From Hungatella sp. UBA3048 (lineage in GTDB: Bacteria > Bacillota > Clostridia > Lachnospirales > Lachnospiraceae), in NCBI GenBank assembly GCA_002367105.1, contig DFCS01000013.1, positions 6,173-40,631 of the forward strand: a stretch of DNA of 34,459 nucleotides, read 5' to 3'. The notes beneath the pieces were generated by a model, which did no database searches, was not told the origin of the DNA, and was given only the letters and a program-made list of their open reading frames with translations. Below are positions 7,636-15,567 of the stretch, piece after piece (position 1 is the stretch's first letter; each line of letters opens with the position of its first letter). Made by a program: the position numbers and the translations under genes.

Positions 7636-8313
7636 ATGGAGGAATACCTGTCCATATTAAAAAAGTCAAATCTGTTTTCCGGGGTTCAGCCGGAGGAAAT
7701 AAGCGCAATGCTAAAATGCCTGTCGGCCCGGATTAAGCATTATAAAAAAGATGAATTTATTATAAGAAGCGGAGACTACATTCGTTCCGTCGGAATGGTG
7801 CTCACCGGGACTGCTCTCATCATACAGGAGGATTTCTGGGGCAAACGAACCATTATTTCCGAGGCGATGTCCGGCGCTCTTTTTGCGGAAACCTATGCCT
7901 GCATCCCCTCCATACCGATTGAAATGAGTGTTATCTCTGACTCCGAATGCGATGTGCTGTTTATGGATTTTAACAGGATAATGAACGTGTGCACCTCCGC
8001 ATGCACCTTCCACACACGCCTGCTGCAAAATTTTTTATCTTCCATTGCCAGAAGGAATTTAATCCTCACGAAAAAAATGCAGCATATGTCCAAAAAGACC
8101 ATCAGGGAAAAACTGCTCTCCTATCTTTCCGCCGAATCCTTAAAAAACAATTCCTCCACGTTTGATATTCCATTTAACAGGCAGCAGCTGGCGGATTACC
8201 TGTCCATAGACCGCAGTGCCCTGTCCAATGAAATGAGCAAATTGCAGGACGAAGGGATTTTAACCTATAAGAAGAACCGGTTCACGTTAAAAGAAGATCT
8301 CCATGAAGGATAA
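7636..8313 (+). CDS. Crp/Fnr-family transcriptional regulator, probable regulator of hcp
   Basis: A 225-residue regulator with an N-terminal cyclic-nucleotide-binding-type beta barrel (about residues 10-130), a dimer helix, and a C-terminal winged helix with HTH FNRQQLADYLSIDRSALSNE (about 178-197). The recognition helix (DRSALSNEM) differs from the E-SR of FNR and the RETVGR of CRP, so the DNA site need not match either. There is no FNR-like N-terminal cysteine cluster; the Cys present (such as NVCTSAC) are scattered. Position, divergence from cupin-hcp and the shared palindrome suggest an HcpR-like NO or redox sensor, possibly haem-based; this is inference. AAAAGGAGG precedes ATG 7636. A strong two-way terminator follows. 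Confidence 0.88.
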   Translation: MEEYLSILKKSNLFSGVQPEEISAMLKCLSARIKHYKKDEFIIRSGDYIRSVGMVLTGTALIIQEDFWGKRTIISEAMSGALFAETYACIPSIPIEMSVISDSECDVLFMDFNRIMNVCTSACTFHTRLLQNFLSSIARRNLILTKKMQHMSKKTIREKLLSYLSAESLKNNSSTFDIPFNRQQLADYLSIDRSALSNEMSKLQDEGILTYKKNRFTLKEDLHEG

Positions 8314-8353
8314 CTTCTTCCTGCCTGACGGACCCTATTTCGTAATACTATTT

Positions 8354-8396
8354 AAAAAGCGGAATCCGGTGCAATTATCCCCGGATTCCGCTTTTT
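8354..8396. terminator. Bidirectional terminator between Crp/Fnr and ferredoxin genes
   Basis: A perfect 16-bp stem, AAAAAGCGGAATCCGG (8354-8369) and CCGGATTCCGCTTTTT (8381-8396), with an 11-base loop. It separates two convergent genes. Confidence 0.85.
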
Positions 8397-8399
8397 AAT

Positions 8400-9101
8400 T
8401 TATAAAATATTCCCATCAACAGAGATGGTAACTACATTACATGGAATTTCTTTGCCGCTGTCTTCAAGGGCTCTTAAGGCCGCATGTTCCAGACCGCCGC
8501 AGCATGGTACCTCCATTCGGACGACCGTAATGCTTTGAATGGCGTTGTTCTTTATAATCTCCGTCAGCTTCTCACTGTAATCCACCTGGTCCAGCTTCGG
8601 ACATCCCACAAGAACGACCTTTCCCTTTAAGAATTTCTGATGAAAATCTCCATAAGCATAGGCGCTGCAGTCCGCAGCGATCAATAAATCCGCCTGATCA
8701 AAATAAGGCGCTTTCACAGAAACCAGCTTGATCTGAACCGGCCACTGTCTTAACTGGGACTGGATAGGTGCCTCAGCCGTTTTCTTTGTTTCGGCCGTGC
8801 GTTCAATCTGCATAGCCCGGCTTCCAGGGCAGCCGCTAAAGGAAGCGTGTCCTTTTGCCTCAGCCTTTTTCTTATTTAATTCCACTGCCTCTTCGTCATA
8901 AGCGGCTGCTTCCCGCTCTACGAATGTAATGGCCCCGATAGGACATGTCGGAAGGCAGTCCCCTAATCCATCACAGTAGTCATCCCGCATAAGCACTGCT
9001 TTTCCATTTACCATACCAATGGCTCCCTCATGGCATGCTGCTGCACAAAGACCGCAGCCATTGCATTTTTCTTTATCAATCTGAATAATTCTACGAACCA
9101 T
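8400..9101 (-). CDS. 4Fe-4S ferredoxin-type protein with C-terminal cysteine-rich domain
   Basis: A 233-residue cytoplasmic protein. The N-terminal bacterial ferredoxin fold has a full first motif, C-NG-C-GL-C-AAA-C (about residues 14-24). The second motif reads CDGLGDCLPTCP, with Leu where the second Cys should be, so only three Cys remain there. A linker with ASFSGCPGSRAMQ follows, then a domain of about 130 residues with ADCSAYAYGDF, LVGCPKLDQVDY and VPCCGGLEHA, reminiscent of cysteine-rich redox domains. A role as electron carrier or reductase partner for Hcp is plausible but inferred. The promoter carries the same palindrome as the cupin-hcp promoter, with identical spacing. ATG 9101 follows AGGAGG. 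Confidence 0.8.
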   Translation of the reverse strand: MVRRIIQIDKEKCNGCGLCAAACHEGAIGMVNGKAVLMRDDYCDGLGDCLPTCPIGAITFVEREAAAYDEEAVELNKKKAEAKGHASFSGCPGSRAMQIERTAETKKTAEAPIQSQLRQWPVQIKLVSVKAPYFDQADLLIAADCSAYAYGDFHQKFLKGKVVLVGCPKLDQVDYSEKLTEIIKNNAIQSITVVRMEVPCCGGLEHAALRALEDSGKEIPCNVVTISVDGNIL

Positions 9102-9136
9102 TCCTTATAGCCTCCTCATATTTGCTTTCTGAAGCT

Positions 9137-9178
9137 ATCATACTATGCTCTTTGGCTTCTGTCCGTTGTAATTACAAC
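9137..9178 (-). promoter_or_regulatory. Ferredoxin gene promoter with second copy of the GTTGTAATTACAAC palindrome
   Basis: The palindrome is at 9165-9178, centre 9171.5. Read leftward, a -10-like TATGAT lies at 9142-9137, again 29.5 bp from centre to box edge, as at the cupin-hcp promoter. There is no clear -35. The palindrome also lies upstream of the divergent spl gene, but no well-placed -10 was found in that direction. Confidence 0.7.
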
Positions 9179-9210
9179 AAAAATTCAAGAAAAAATTATA
9201 CGGTTTTATG

Positions 9211-9240
9211 GGTTTACCTCTTTACTTTTCACACATACTA
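9211..9240 (+). promoter_or_regulatory. Possible forespore (sigma-G-like) promoter of the spl gene
   Basis: CATACTA at 9234-9240 resembles a sigma-G -10 element. The region 17-18 bases upstream (GGTTTAC) matches the -35 poorly. Sigma-G control of spl is known in Bacillus; here it is only suggested. Confidence 0.25.
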
Positions 9241-9260
9241 CTCCTTATCGGAGGTATCCT

Positions 9261-10256
9261 ATGTTCCCAGATAAAATTTATTACGAACCAGAATCCCTAG
9301 ACTATGAGCTGGGCCGGTGTCTAAAGGAAAAATACAGCACGATTCCATGGATTCCCATTAAAAGCCACAATAAAATAGACGAGCTGCGGACCCGTCCAAA
9401 CAGTGATTTTCCGGCCATGAAGCACCATCTCATTATAGGGGTCCGTAAGACCCACAACTACGTTCCCAATCACAAGGTATCGGATTTTCTTGTTCCTTAT
9501 ACCTCTTCCGGCTGCACCGCCATGTGCCACTACTGCTATCTGGTATGCAACTACAACAAATGCGCTTATTTGCGTTTGTTTGTAAACCGGGAGCAGATGC
9601 TGAAAAAAATAATGGACCACGGAGCCCGTTTTAAAAAAGATTACATCTATGAGATCGGAAGCAACAGTGATCTTGTTCTTGAAAATACCATAACCGGAAA
9701 TCTGGCCTGGACAATTGAAACTTTCAGCAAGAGCAACTATGGGTCTCTCACCTTCCCAACAAAATTCAATAAGGTAGAACCTCTTCTAGGCCTCAGCCAC
9801 GGCGGCCGTGTCATCATGCGGATGAGTGTCAACCCCCAGCCTATCATCACCCGGTTTGAACCGGGCACCTCCGGCTTAGACGCCAGAATTACCGCCTTAA
9901 ACAGCATGTGCGACGCCGGATACCGGGTGGGACTCTTGATTGCTCCCATCATTATGACCGAAGACTGGAAAGACCTGTATTCTCAGCTGATCGATACGCT
10001 CTCAGACCGGCTTTCCAAAAAAGTAAGGGAACAGGCACCCATTGAAATCATTTTCATGACCTACAGCTATGTTCAGAACGCAATCAACACAGAGGCATTT
10101 CCTCAGGCAGAACGCCTTTATGACAAGGAACTCATGACCGGACGGGGAAAGGGAAAATACTGCTACCGTGATGATTTAAGAAACGACGGAGAACAGTTTT
10201 TAAGACAGCAAATCGAAGAAAAGCTAAGAGGAATGACGATCCTGTATGTAGTTTAA
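9261..10256 (+). CDS. splB: Spore photoproduct lyase family radical SAM protein
   Basis: A 331-residue radical SAM protein of the spore photoproduct lyase family, which repairs the 5-thyminyl-5,6-dihydrothymine lesion in germinating spores. The [4Fe-4S] motif is C85-x3-C89-x2-C92 (CTAMCHYC). Family landmarks include YYEPESLDYELG near the start, LIIGVRKT, FEPGTSGLDARI and LIAPI. Length fits (B. subtilis about 342). In the segment corresponding to the Bacillus ASCTSD, which carries the essential H-donor Cys141, this protein reads IGSNSD, so the Cys appears to be Ser134 (alignment from memory). It may therefore be a variant or paralogue with altered chemistry. The start follows GGAGG. Confidence 0.82.
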   Translation: MFPDKIYYEPESLDYELGRCLKEKYSTIPWIPIKSHNKIDELRTRPNSDFPAMKHHLIIGVRKTHNYVPNHKVSDFLVPYTSSGCTAMCHYCYLVCNYNKCAYLRLFVNREQMLKKIMDHGARFKKDYIYEIGSNSDLVLENTITGNLAWTIETFSKSNYGSLTFPTKFNKVEPLLGLSHGGRVIMRMSVNPQPIITRFEPGTSGLDARITALNSMCDAGYRVGLLIAPIIMTEDWKDLYSQLIDTLSDRLSKKVREQAPIEIIFMTYSYVQNAINTEAFPQAERLYDKELMTGRGKGKYCYRDDLRNDGEQFLRQQIEEKLRGMTILYVV

Positions 10257-10290
10257 TAAAACACCCGGAGCACTTTGAGCTCTCCTAAAA

Positions 10291-10319
10291 TGGCCGCTTC
10301 CATAAGTTATGGGCGGCCA
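10291..10319. terminator. Hairpin after the spl gene, possible terminator
   Basis: TGGCCGC and GCGGCCA (10291-10297, 10313-10319) flank an inner CCATAA/TTATGG pair. No T run follows on the + strand, so termination is uncertain. In the rest of the 10257-10619 gap, a second small hairpin (CGCAG 10349-10353 with CTGCG 10360-10364) and an AT-rich stretch around 10380-10445 probably hold the chemoreceptor promoter. I found no c-di-GMP riboswitch signature. Confidence 0.4.
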
Positions 10320-10619
10320 AAGTTCTACCGGTAAGCCTTGAGAATTGCCGCAGCAATTACTGCGATTCATTGAAAAATCAAGATATACTATTATTTTTTT
10401 GTCCTTTTATGTCGAATATATAATTGTTATATAAATAGTATAACAAGGTCACAAACCATGCTTAAAATACGAAAGGAGGATCTTTTCTTTTACCCGCATA
10501 AGACCATAAAATTTTACTGCATACCATGCAGTATATTTTTTCACTCATTTGCTGGTAAAATTTTCCGTTTTTTCCACAGAGCGGACCGATCATTAAATAA
10601 AAGGGAGTGTAATACAATT

Positions 10620-12893
10620 ATGAAGATATTGAAAAAGCTTAAGTTCAGCAATTTGAAGCTTGCTGCAAAGACTTCCATTACTATGGGAATCATTCTGGTC
10701 GCGAGCCTGATCTTGCTCATTACGATCTCGGCAGTGCAGGCTAGCAAAGCAGTTTCAAAGGCAATCAACGGTGAATTTTCAGGAATATCCGCCCAGAATG
10801 GCCTCATGGTACAGGCCGTAATCGACGATGCTTCTGGAGCCGCCAAAAATTTGCAGGATTACTTATACCGTGCATACAACGACCGGAACGCTACCGGCGA
10901 TTGGAAAAGCACCGTCCGTAAGAGCAGGGTATACGATGTTGGACTTAAGGAAATCAATTATGCGATCGAGAATTATATCTTAAATTCAGCCTGGTCAACC
11001 GTGGACACCAATCCAGATATTTATGGAATCGGTGCTTTTTTTGAGCCATTAGAATTTGATCCCGAGATCAAGGATTACTCCCTCTATGTAGACAAGAAAG
11101 AGGCTGAAAATAAAACCGCTCAGACTCTTGGAGCATACAGCGACTATTCCACAAATGATTATTACCGTGTTGCCAAGGAAACAAAGGCTACATACATCAC
11201 CGATCCTTATACTTACGGCGGAGTCATGATGAGTACCATTGCTTTTCCTGTTATGAAAGGGGAAGACGTCATCGGAGTCATTCTGGCCGATATTAACGTT
11301 TCCAACTTTTCTAAAATAAAAACTTCAGATTCAAAATATCAAACTATGTATGTTGATATCTACACGGAAGAAAACAAGATTGTCTATGACAGCCAATCAA
11401 ACGATAACATCGGCAGAAACCTAAGTGAAATGATTTCTCCTTCAGATTATGCAAAAATTGCAGCCATGCAGCAGGCTAAAGCTGAATTCCAGATAGATAC
11501 CAAAAGATCCGATGGAACCATGGAATCCAGATATTATTACCCGATTACCTGCGGGTCACAGACCTGGTGGGCTTCCAGTTGTCTGGAAAAGAATGATCTG
11601 ACAAAGGATGTATTAAAGATCATAGAATTAATGACTCTTCTTGCAGTCCTTGCACTGATCATAATTAATGTGGTTGTCATTGTTTTCTTAAAAAAGACTC
11701 TTCGCCCTATTGACGGTGTGATGTCCGCTGCAGCCAGCATCGCTTCCGGTGACTTGGATATCCAGATGGAGGTTCAGTCCATGGATGAAATAGGTGTACT
11801 GTCCAAAACATTTATGGATATGGCGGAAAACTTAAAATTCATCATCCAGGATATCAATGAGGTTCTTGGCGAAATGAGCAACGGCAACTTCAAGGTAACA
11901 TCCATTCATGAGGAAAAATACACCGGAGCATACCAGTATATCCTGGAAGCAATGCAAAACATCCGCCTTACGTTAAGCGATACACTTTCAGAGATCGACC
12001 AGGCTTCCGACCAGGTTTCCACCGGGGCTTCCCAGGTATCTGATGCTTCCCAGTCACTCAGCCAGGGAGCCACGGAACAGGCCTCTTCCATCGAAGAGCT
12101 GTCCGCAGCCATTAACGAGGTTTCAGAACGGGTTAAGGAAAACGCCTCCAACGCCTTAGAGGCTAATACCCTGTCCCTGGAAGCATGCGAAGGCATGCTG
12201 GCAAGTGATCAGAAGATGAGGGATATGATTTCAGCAATGAATGAAATCGCAAGCACCTCCGGTGAAATAAGCAAGATCATCAAAACCATTGACGATATCG
12301 CTTTCCAGACCAATATCCTGGCATTAAATGCGGCCGTTGAAGCTGCAAGAGCCGGCTCCGCCGGAAAAGGATTTGCGGTTGTAGCCGATGAAGTCCGAAA
12401 TCTGGCCGGCAAGTCTGCGGAAGCTGCTAAAAATACCACAGCACTTATAGAAAACGCGATTACTGCCATTGGAAACGGAACAAAAATAGCAGATGAAACT
12501 GCAGAAGCACTGCGGCTTGTAGTTGAAAAATCAAATATCTCTTCCGTCAGGGTGGCAGAAATCGCGGAAGCATCCGCCGCCCAGTCTGACGCATTGCTGC
12601 AGATAACAACCGGCATTGACCAGATATCCGCAGTTGTACAGACCACTTCCGCAACATCGGAAGAAAGCGCAGCCACCTCAGAAGAACTGACCGCACAGGC
12701 CTGCAATCTAAAATCCCTGGTAGGAAAATTTCAGCTGATGGATAAAGAGCCTTCCACAGCCAGTGAACCAACTGCTGCTTGGGAAGATTCTGCTTCCTGG
12801 AAGGATTCTACTGCTTGGAAGGATTCTATTGCTTTGGAGGATTCTGCTGATTGGAAGGATTCTGCCCAGGAAGAGACTTATGATAAATATTAA
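10620..12893 (+). CDS. Methyl-accepting chemotaxis protein with dCache-type sensor
   Basis: A 757-residue transmembrane chemoreceptor. TM1 is at about 20-40. An extracellular sensor of about 290 residues follows, dCache-like (YGIGAFFEPLEF, DYYRVAKETKATYITDPY, and MKGEDVIGVILADI). TM2 is at about 333-357, then HAMP (RPIDGVMSAAASIASGDL) and the signalling domain, whose hairpin tip DDIAFQTNILALNAAVEAAR is near residue 557. The extreme C-terminus carries five hexapeptide repeats ending in (E/K)DS, four with Trp. The start chosen is ATG 10620 behind AAGGGAGTG; the frame extends to 10458, but that extension has no receptor-like sequence. It is a single-gene unit. The ligand cannot be told from sequence, and no other chemotaxis genes are in the window. 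Confidence 0.93.
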   Translation: MKILKKLKFSNLKLAAKTSITMGIILVASLILLITISAVQASKAVSKAINGEFSGISAQNGLMVQAVIDDASGAAKNLQDYLYRAYNDRNATGDWKSTVRKSRVYDVGLKEINYAIENYILNSAWSTVDTNPDIYGIGAFFEPLEFDPEIKDYSLYVDKKEAENKTAQTLGAYSDYSTNDYYRVAKETKATYITDPYTYGGVMMSTIAFPVMKGEDVIGVILADINVSNFSKIKTSDSKYQTMYVDIYTEENKIVYDSQSNDNIGRNLSEMISPSDYAKIAAMQQAKAEFQIDTKRSDGTMESRYYYPITCGSQTWWASSCLEKNDLTKDVLKIIELMTLLAVLALIIINVVVIVFLKKTLRPIDGVMSAAASIASGDLDIQMEVQSMDEIGVLSKTFMDMAENLKFIIQDINEVLGEMSNGNFKVTSIHEEKYTGAYQYILEAMQNIRLTLSDTLSEIDQASDQVSTGASQVSDASQSLSQGATEQASSIEELSAAINEVSERVKENASNALEANTLSLEACEGMLASDQKMRDMISAMNEIASTSGEISKIIKTIDDIAFQTNILALNAAVEAARAGSAGKGFAVVADEVRNLAGKSAEAAKNTTALIENAITAIGNGTKIADETAEALRLVVEKSNISSVRVAEIAEASAAQSDALLQITTGIDQISAVVQTTSATSEESAATSEELTAQACNLKSLVGKFQLMDKEPSTASEPTAAWEDSASWKDSTAWKDSIALEDSADWKDSAQEETYDKY
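12774..12863 (+). repeat. Five 18-bp repeats encoding the W(K/E)DS tail of the chemoreceptor
   Basis: Five in-frame 18-bp units encode AAWEDS, ASWKDS, TAWKDS, IALEDS and ADWKDS. The GATTCT ending is identical in all units while other positions vary. This fits tandem duplication followed by divergence. Confidence 0.85.
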
Positions 12894-12934
12894 TAGTCAC
12901 AGGATTCTTCTCTGCTGACAAATGCCTGAAAAAA

Positions 12935-12965
12935 GGCTGCGGATTTAAAGATCCGCAGCCTTTTT
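12935..12965. terminator. Bidirectional terminator between the chemoreceptor and glycerate kinase genes
   Basis: A perfect 10-bp stem, GGCTGCGGAT (12935-12944) and ATCCGCAGCC (12951-12960), has A6 before and T5 after. The right arm lies inside the last codons of glycerate kinase (KKAADL), and its stop codon lies in the loop. Confidence 0.85.
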
Positions 12966-14102
12966 CTGCATTTCCATGCCAGTTTTTATAAAGCGGAACA
13001 TCCGAAGAGCTCCCTGATAGTATAAGTCCTCGGCATCTTCCAATGCCTTATCCAGTTCCATGACCCCATTGACCGTTGTCATGATGGAGCAGATCCCAAA
13101 GTCATAAATCTTTTCTGCACCTTCTCCCATAGCTCCTACCAGAGCAACAGCCGGAATCCCTTTTCTTTTGCACCTCATTCCAATGCCCTGTATTACCTTT
13201 CCAAAACAGGACTGCCAGTCCGTACGCCCCTCTCCGGTCACCACCATAGACACGTCTTCCAGGCGGGAATCAAAATCAATCAAATCCAGAACCGTTTCAA
13301 TTCCTGATTTTAACTCCGCTTGAAGAAATACCAGAAGTGCCGCGCCAAGGCCCCCAGCGGCTCCGGAACCAGGCATATGATCTGGATTAATCCCCAGTTC
13401 CCGTATCATCACATCCCGGTAGTTCTGCATTCCTCTTTCCAGTTCATCAAGAACCTGGGGCGAACCGCCCTTCTGCTCTCCAAACGTGTAGGTGGCTCCG
13501 TCTTTCCCGCATAAGGGATTATTAACGTCACACATGGCTGTCACTTTCACTTTAGAAATCCGGGGATGGAGGCAGGAACTATCGATATGGGCGACTTTTT
13601 CCAGATCCTTTCCCGTTCCTTCTAACTCTCTGCCCTCCGAGTCAAAGAATCTTACTCCTAATGCCCTCATACAGCCCATGCCGCCGTCATTGGTCGCTGA
13701 ACCTCCGATCGCTATGGAAATATCGGTAAAGCCCCGGTCCAAAGCATCTTTAATCAGCTCTCCGGTTCCATAGGTGGTGGTGTTCCTTGGATCCCTTAAA
13801 TCCCTTGGAATCAGGGGAAGCCCGGAAGCCGCCGCCATTTCAAGGATGGCACGTTTCTCATCCAATTTTCCGTAATAAGCGTTTACATGAGCAAGAAGCG
13901 GCCCGCATACGTTCACGGGGATTCTTTCTCCCTGCATGGCTGCAATCACCGCATCTGTGGTTCCCTCTCCTCCATCGGCCACAGGGATTCCGATACCTTC
14001 CCACTGATCAAACACTTCCGCCGCAGCTTTTTTCAGCAGTTCTATGGTCTGTTCACTGGAAAGAGTCCCCTTAAACGAGTCAGATGCAAACAGTAATTTC
14101 AT
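12945..14102 (-). CDS. garK: Glycerate kinase (GarK/GlxK family)
   Basis: A 385-residue cytoplasmic enzyme that phosphorylates D-glycerate to 2- or 3-phosphoglycerate; this family is usually 2-phosphoglycerate-forming. Typical segments are the N-terminal FASDSFKGTLSS, IPVADGGEGTTDA (about 41-53), TYGTGELIKDAL, IAIGGSATNDGGMG (about 131-144), DHMPGSGAAGGLGA and VTGEGRTDWQS. Length is normal. ATG 14102 follows AAAGGAGG. The cdaR-type gene lies upstream on the same strand, separated by 123 bp holding an inverted repeat. This pairing is the classical sugar-diacid/glycerate arrangement and suggests activation of garK by that regulator. No aldarate dehydratase or aldolase is nearby, so the glycerate source is unknown. 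Confidence 0.93.
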   Translation of the reverse strand: MKLLFASDSFKGTLSSEQTIELLKKAAAEVFDQWEGIGIPVADGGEGTTDAVIAAMQGERIPVNVCGPLLAHVNAYYGKLDEKRAILEMAAASGLPLIPRDLRDPRNTTTYGTGELIKDALDRGFTDISIAIGGSATNDGGMGCMRALGVRFFDSEGRELEGTGKDLEKVAHIDSSCLHPRISKVKVTAMCDVNNPLCGKDGATYTFGEQKGGSPQVLDELERGMQNYRDVMIRELGINPDHMPGSGAAGGLGAALLVFLQAELKSGIETVLDLIDFDSRLEDVSMVVTGEGRTDWQSCFGKVIQGIGMRCKRKGIPAVALVGAMGEGAEKIYDFGICSIMTTVNGVMELDKALEDAEDLYYQGALRMFRFIKTGMEMQKKAADL

Positions 14103-14204
14103 ATACTAAGTCCTCCTTTGACCAGTGACTTTTGCTCTTTTATGATATCATAGCACCATTATGACCTGGATTTCTAATGCCATGAGTATCAATATTACCC
14201 TGAT

Positions 14205-14225
14205 TTTTGTATCATCAATACAAAA
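14205..14225. promoter_or_regulatory. Inverted repeat between cdaR and glycerate kinase, candidate operator or weak terminator
   Basis: TTTTGTAT (14205-14212) and ATACAAAA (14218-14225) form a perfect 8-bp inverted repeat with a 5-base spacer. It lies immediately after the cdaR stop and about 105 bp upstream of garK. It could be a regulator site or a weak terminator hairpin. Confidence 0.4.
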
Positions 14226-15350
14226 CTAGTGTTCTTTTCTTAAAAAACTATAAAAGGATTCCAGAAAAAACCGGTCTGCCGAGGATTCTATGGGATTGAT
14301 ATTCAAGATATCTTTCACCTTATTATAACGGTACAAAAGTGTATTCTTATGCACAAAAAGCTTTTTTGATGCCGTTACCAGATTATAATTTGTATTTATC
14401 AGAGCACCGGCTATTTCCATAAATGTGCTTTTAAATTCTTCCCCCAGCTCCCTTTCATAAATATTGAACATCCATTGCAGCTCATTCATCGGTACTATGG
14501 AACGCACATAATTTCCCGTATGGTCATAAAAAAAGGAGGCAGAACCGGAATCCTCATTTTCCTCCAGCCACTTGCAGTGCCGGTAGGCATTATAATACTG
14601 GGTAAAGCTTCCCTGAAAGGAACCGATGTAAAATTTACAGCTTTTCTCCTGCTCCCTCAGCCATTTTAAAGCAGTGCTTAAATATTCCGCAATGATGTAT
14701 TTATAATCTGCAAATACTATTCGTATCTGCTCCGGCATTGTTTTGAATATGAGGATATGGTTACTATCCATGATAATACTGATATCCTCCGGCCCATGCC
14801 TGGGATTTTTCTTGATCATGTCTAAAAACGGCTCCGGCTTAATATCATCCAGTTTACACAATATGGGGATACGGATTATGTTCTCTGAATAATTAAGCTG
14901 CTTTGCAACGTTCCGCAATTCCCCCGGGTCCGGATATTCCACATGGATCAAAAGGTTTGTGAAATGCTCCTTCCGATTCCTCCTGCGCCTTATTTCCTCC
15001 TGCTGCTTCTCGTATTTCAGCATGGCTTCGATGGCCATTTTAGTGATCAGAGCGACGGGCTTTATCTCGCCCGGATTACCGGTGATTCCTACCACTCCTT
15101 CCCGTCTGCCGTCAATGTTAATGACCATGTTGATCCCAGGCTTTACCCCGGGATAATCCTCCTCTGTGGATGTGACCACGATATCCTCGCTTCCGGTCAC
15201 AATATAATAGGCCACCTCATGAAACGTCCCCACCCGATTAGGATCCCGGCTGGCGATGATGACCCCCTGCTCATTCATTATGTTGATATTGTATTCTGTA
15301 TATTGAGTGATCTGTTCCATGAATTTCTTAGCTAATTCTGTTTCTATCAT
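14226..15350 (-). CDS. cdaR: CdaR-type sugar diacid regulator
   Basis: A 374-residue transcriptional regulator. The N-terminal 120 or so residues match the sugar-diacid recognition domain (YNINIMNEQGVIIASRDP, GTFHEVAYYIV, GVVGITGNPGE). A middle region follows, and a C-terminal PucR-type HTH (about 315-370; LINTNYNLVTASKKLFVHKN, then TLLYRYNKVKDIL). Family members activate glucarate, galactarate or glycerate genes in response to the diacid or glycerate. The first ATG (15356) touches the GGGAGG ribosome site, so ATG 15350, 6 bases further, is the preferred start. It lies directly upstream of glycerate kinase, its likely target. Confidence 0.9.
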   Translation of the reverse strand: MIETELAKKFMEQITQYTEYNINIMNEQGVIIASRDPNRVGTFHEVAYYIVTGSEDIVVTSTEEDYPGVKPGINMVINIDGRREGVVGITGNPGEIKPVALITKMAIEAMLKYEKQQEEIRRRRNRKEHFTNLLIHVEYPDPGELRNVAKQLNYSENIIRIPILCKLDDIKPEPFLDMIKKNPRHGPEDISIIMDSNHILIFKTMPEQIRIVFADYKYIIAEYLSTALKWLREQEKSCKFYIGSFQGSFTQYYNAYRHCKWLEENEDSGSASFFYDHTGNYVRSIVPMNELQWMFNIYERELGEEFKSTFMEIAGALINTNYNLVTASKKLFVHKNTLLYRYNKVKDILNINPIESSADRFFLESFYSFLRKEH

Positions 15351-15567
15351 CTGCATCCTCCCGTAGTTAAAACTTTATCATACGAAATCACCGGATATTT
15401 CTTCTTTATTGAAAACAGCTTACCATACTTTGCTTTTCCCTTCAATAGCAGTAATTTTATCCTTTTCTTACTATATCCATTTTACTTTTTCTAGGATTTG
15501 TGGTAAATTATTTTTTATCATAACATTTTATACTTATTATATACGACGGTTAAAAAAGGAGAATCTT

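Noticed and set aside
7524..7655. Cupin start at 7655
   Set aside because: This would translate the promoter, the palindrome and part of the divergent gene; AAGGAGG before ATG 7523 decides the start.
10257..10457. c-di-GMP riboswitch before the chemoreceptor
   Set aside because: The conserved GGGCAAACC, GACGCAAAGCC and related elements are absent; only simple hairpins are seen.
10458..10619. N-terminal extension of the chemoreceptor to ATG 10458
   Set aside because: The extension lacks receptor features and covers AT-rich leader; a ribosome site and the TM1-proximal start fit ATG 10620.
13787..14074. A 95-codon rightward frame inside glycerate kinase
   Set aside because: It is an antisense shadow of conserved kinase sequence with no ribosome site.
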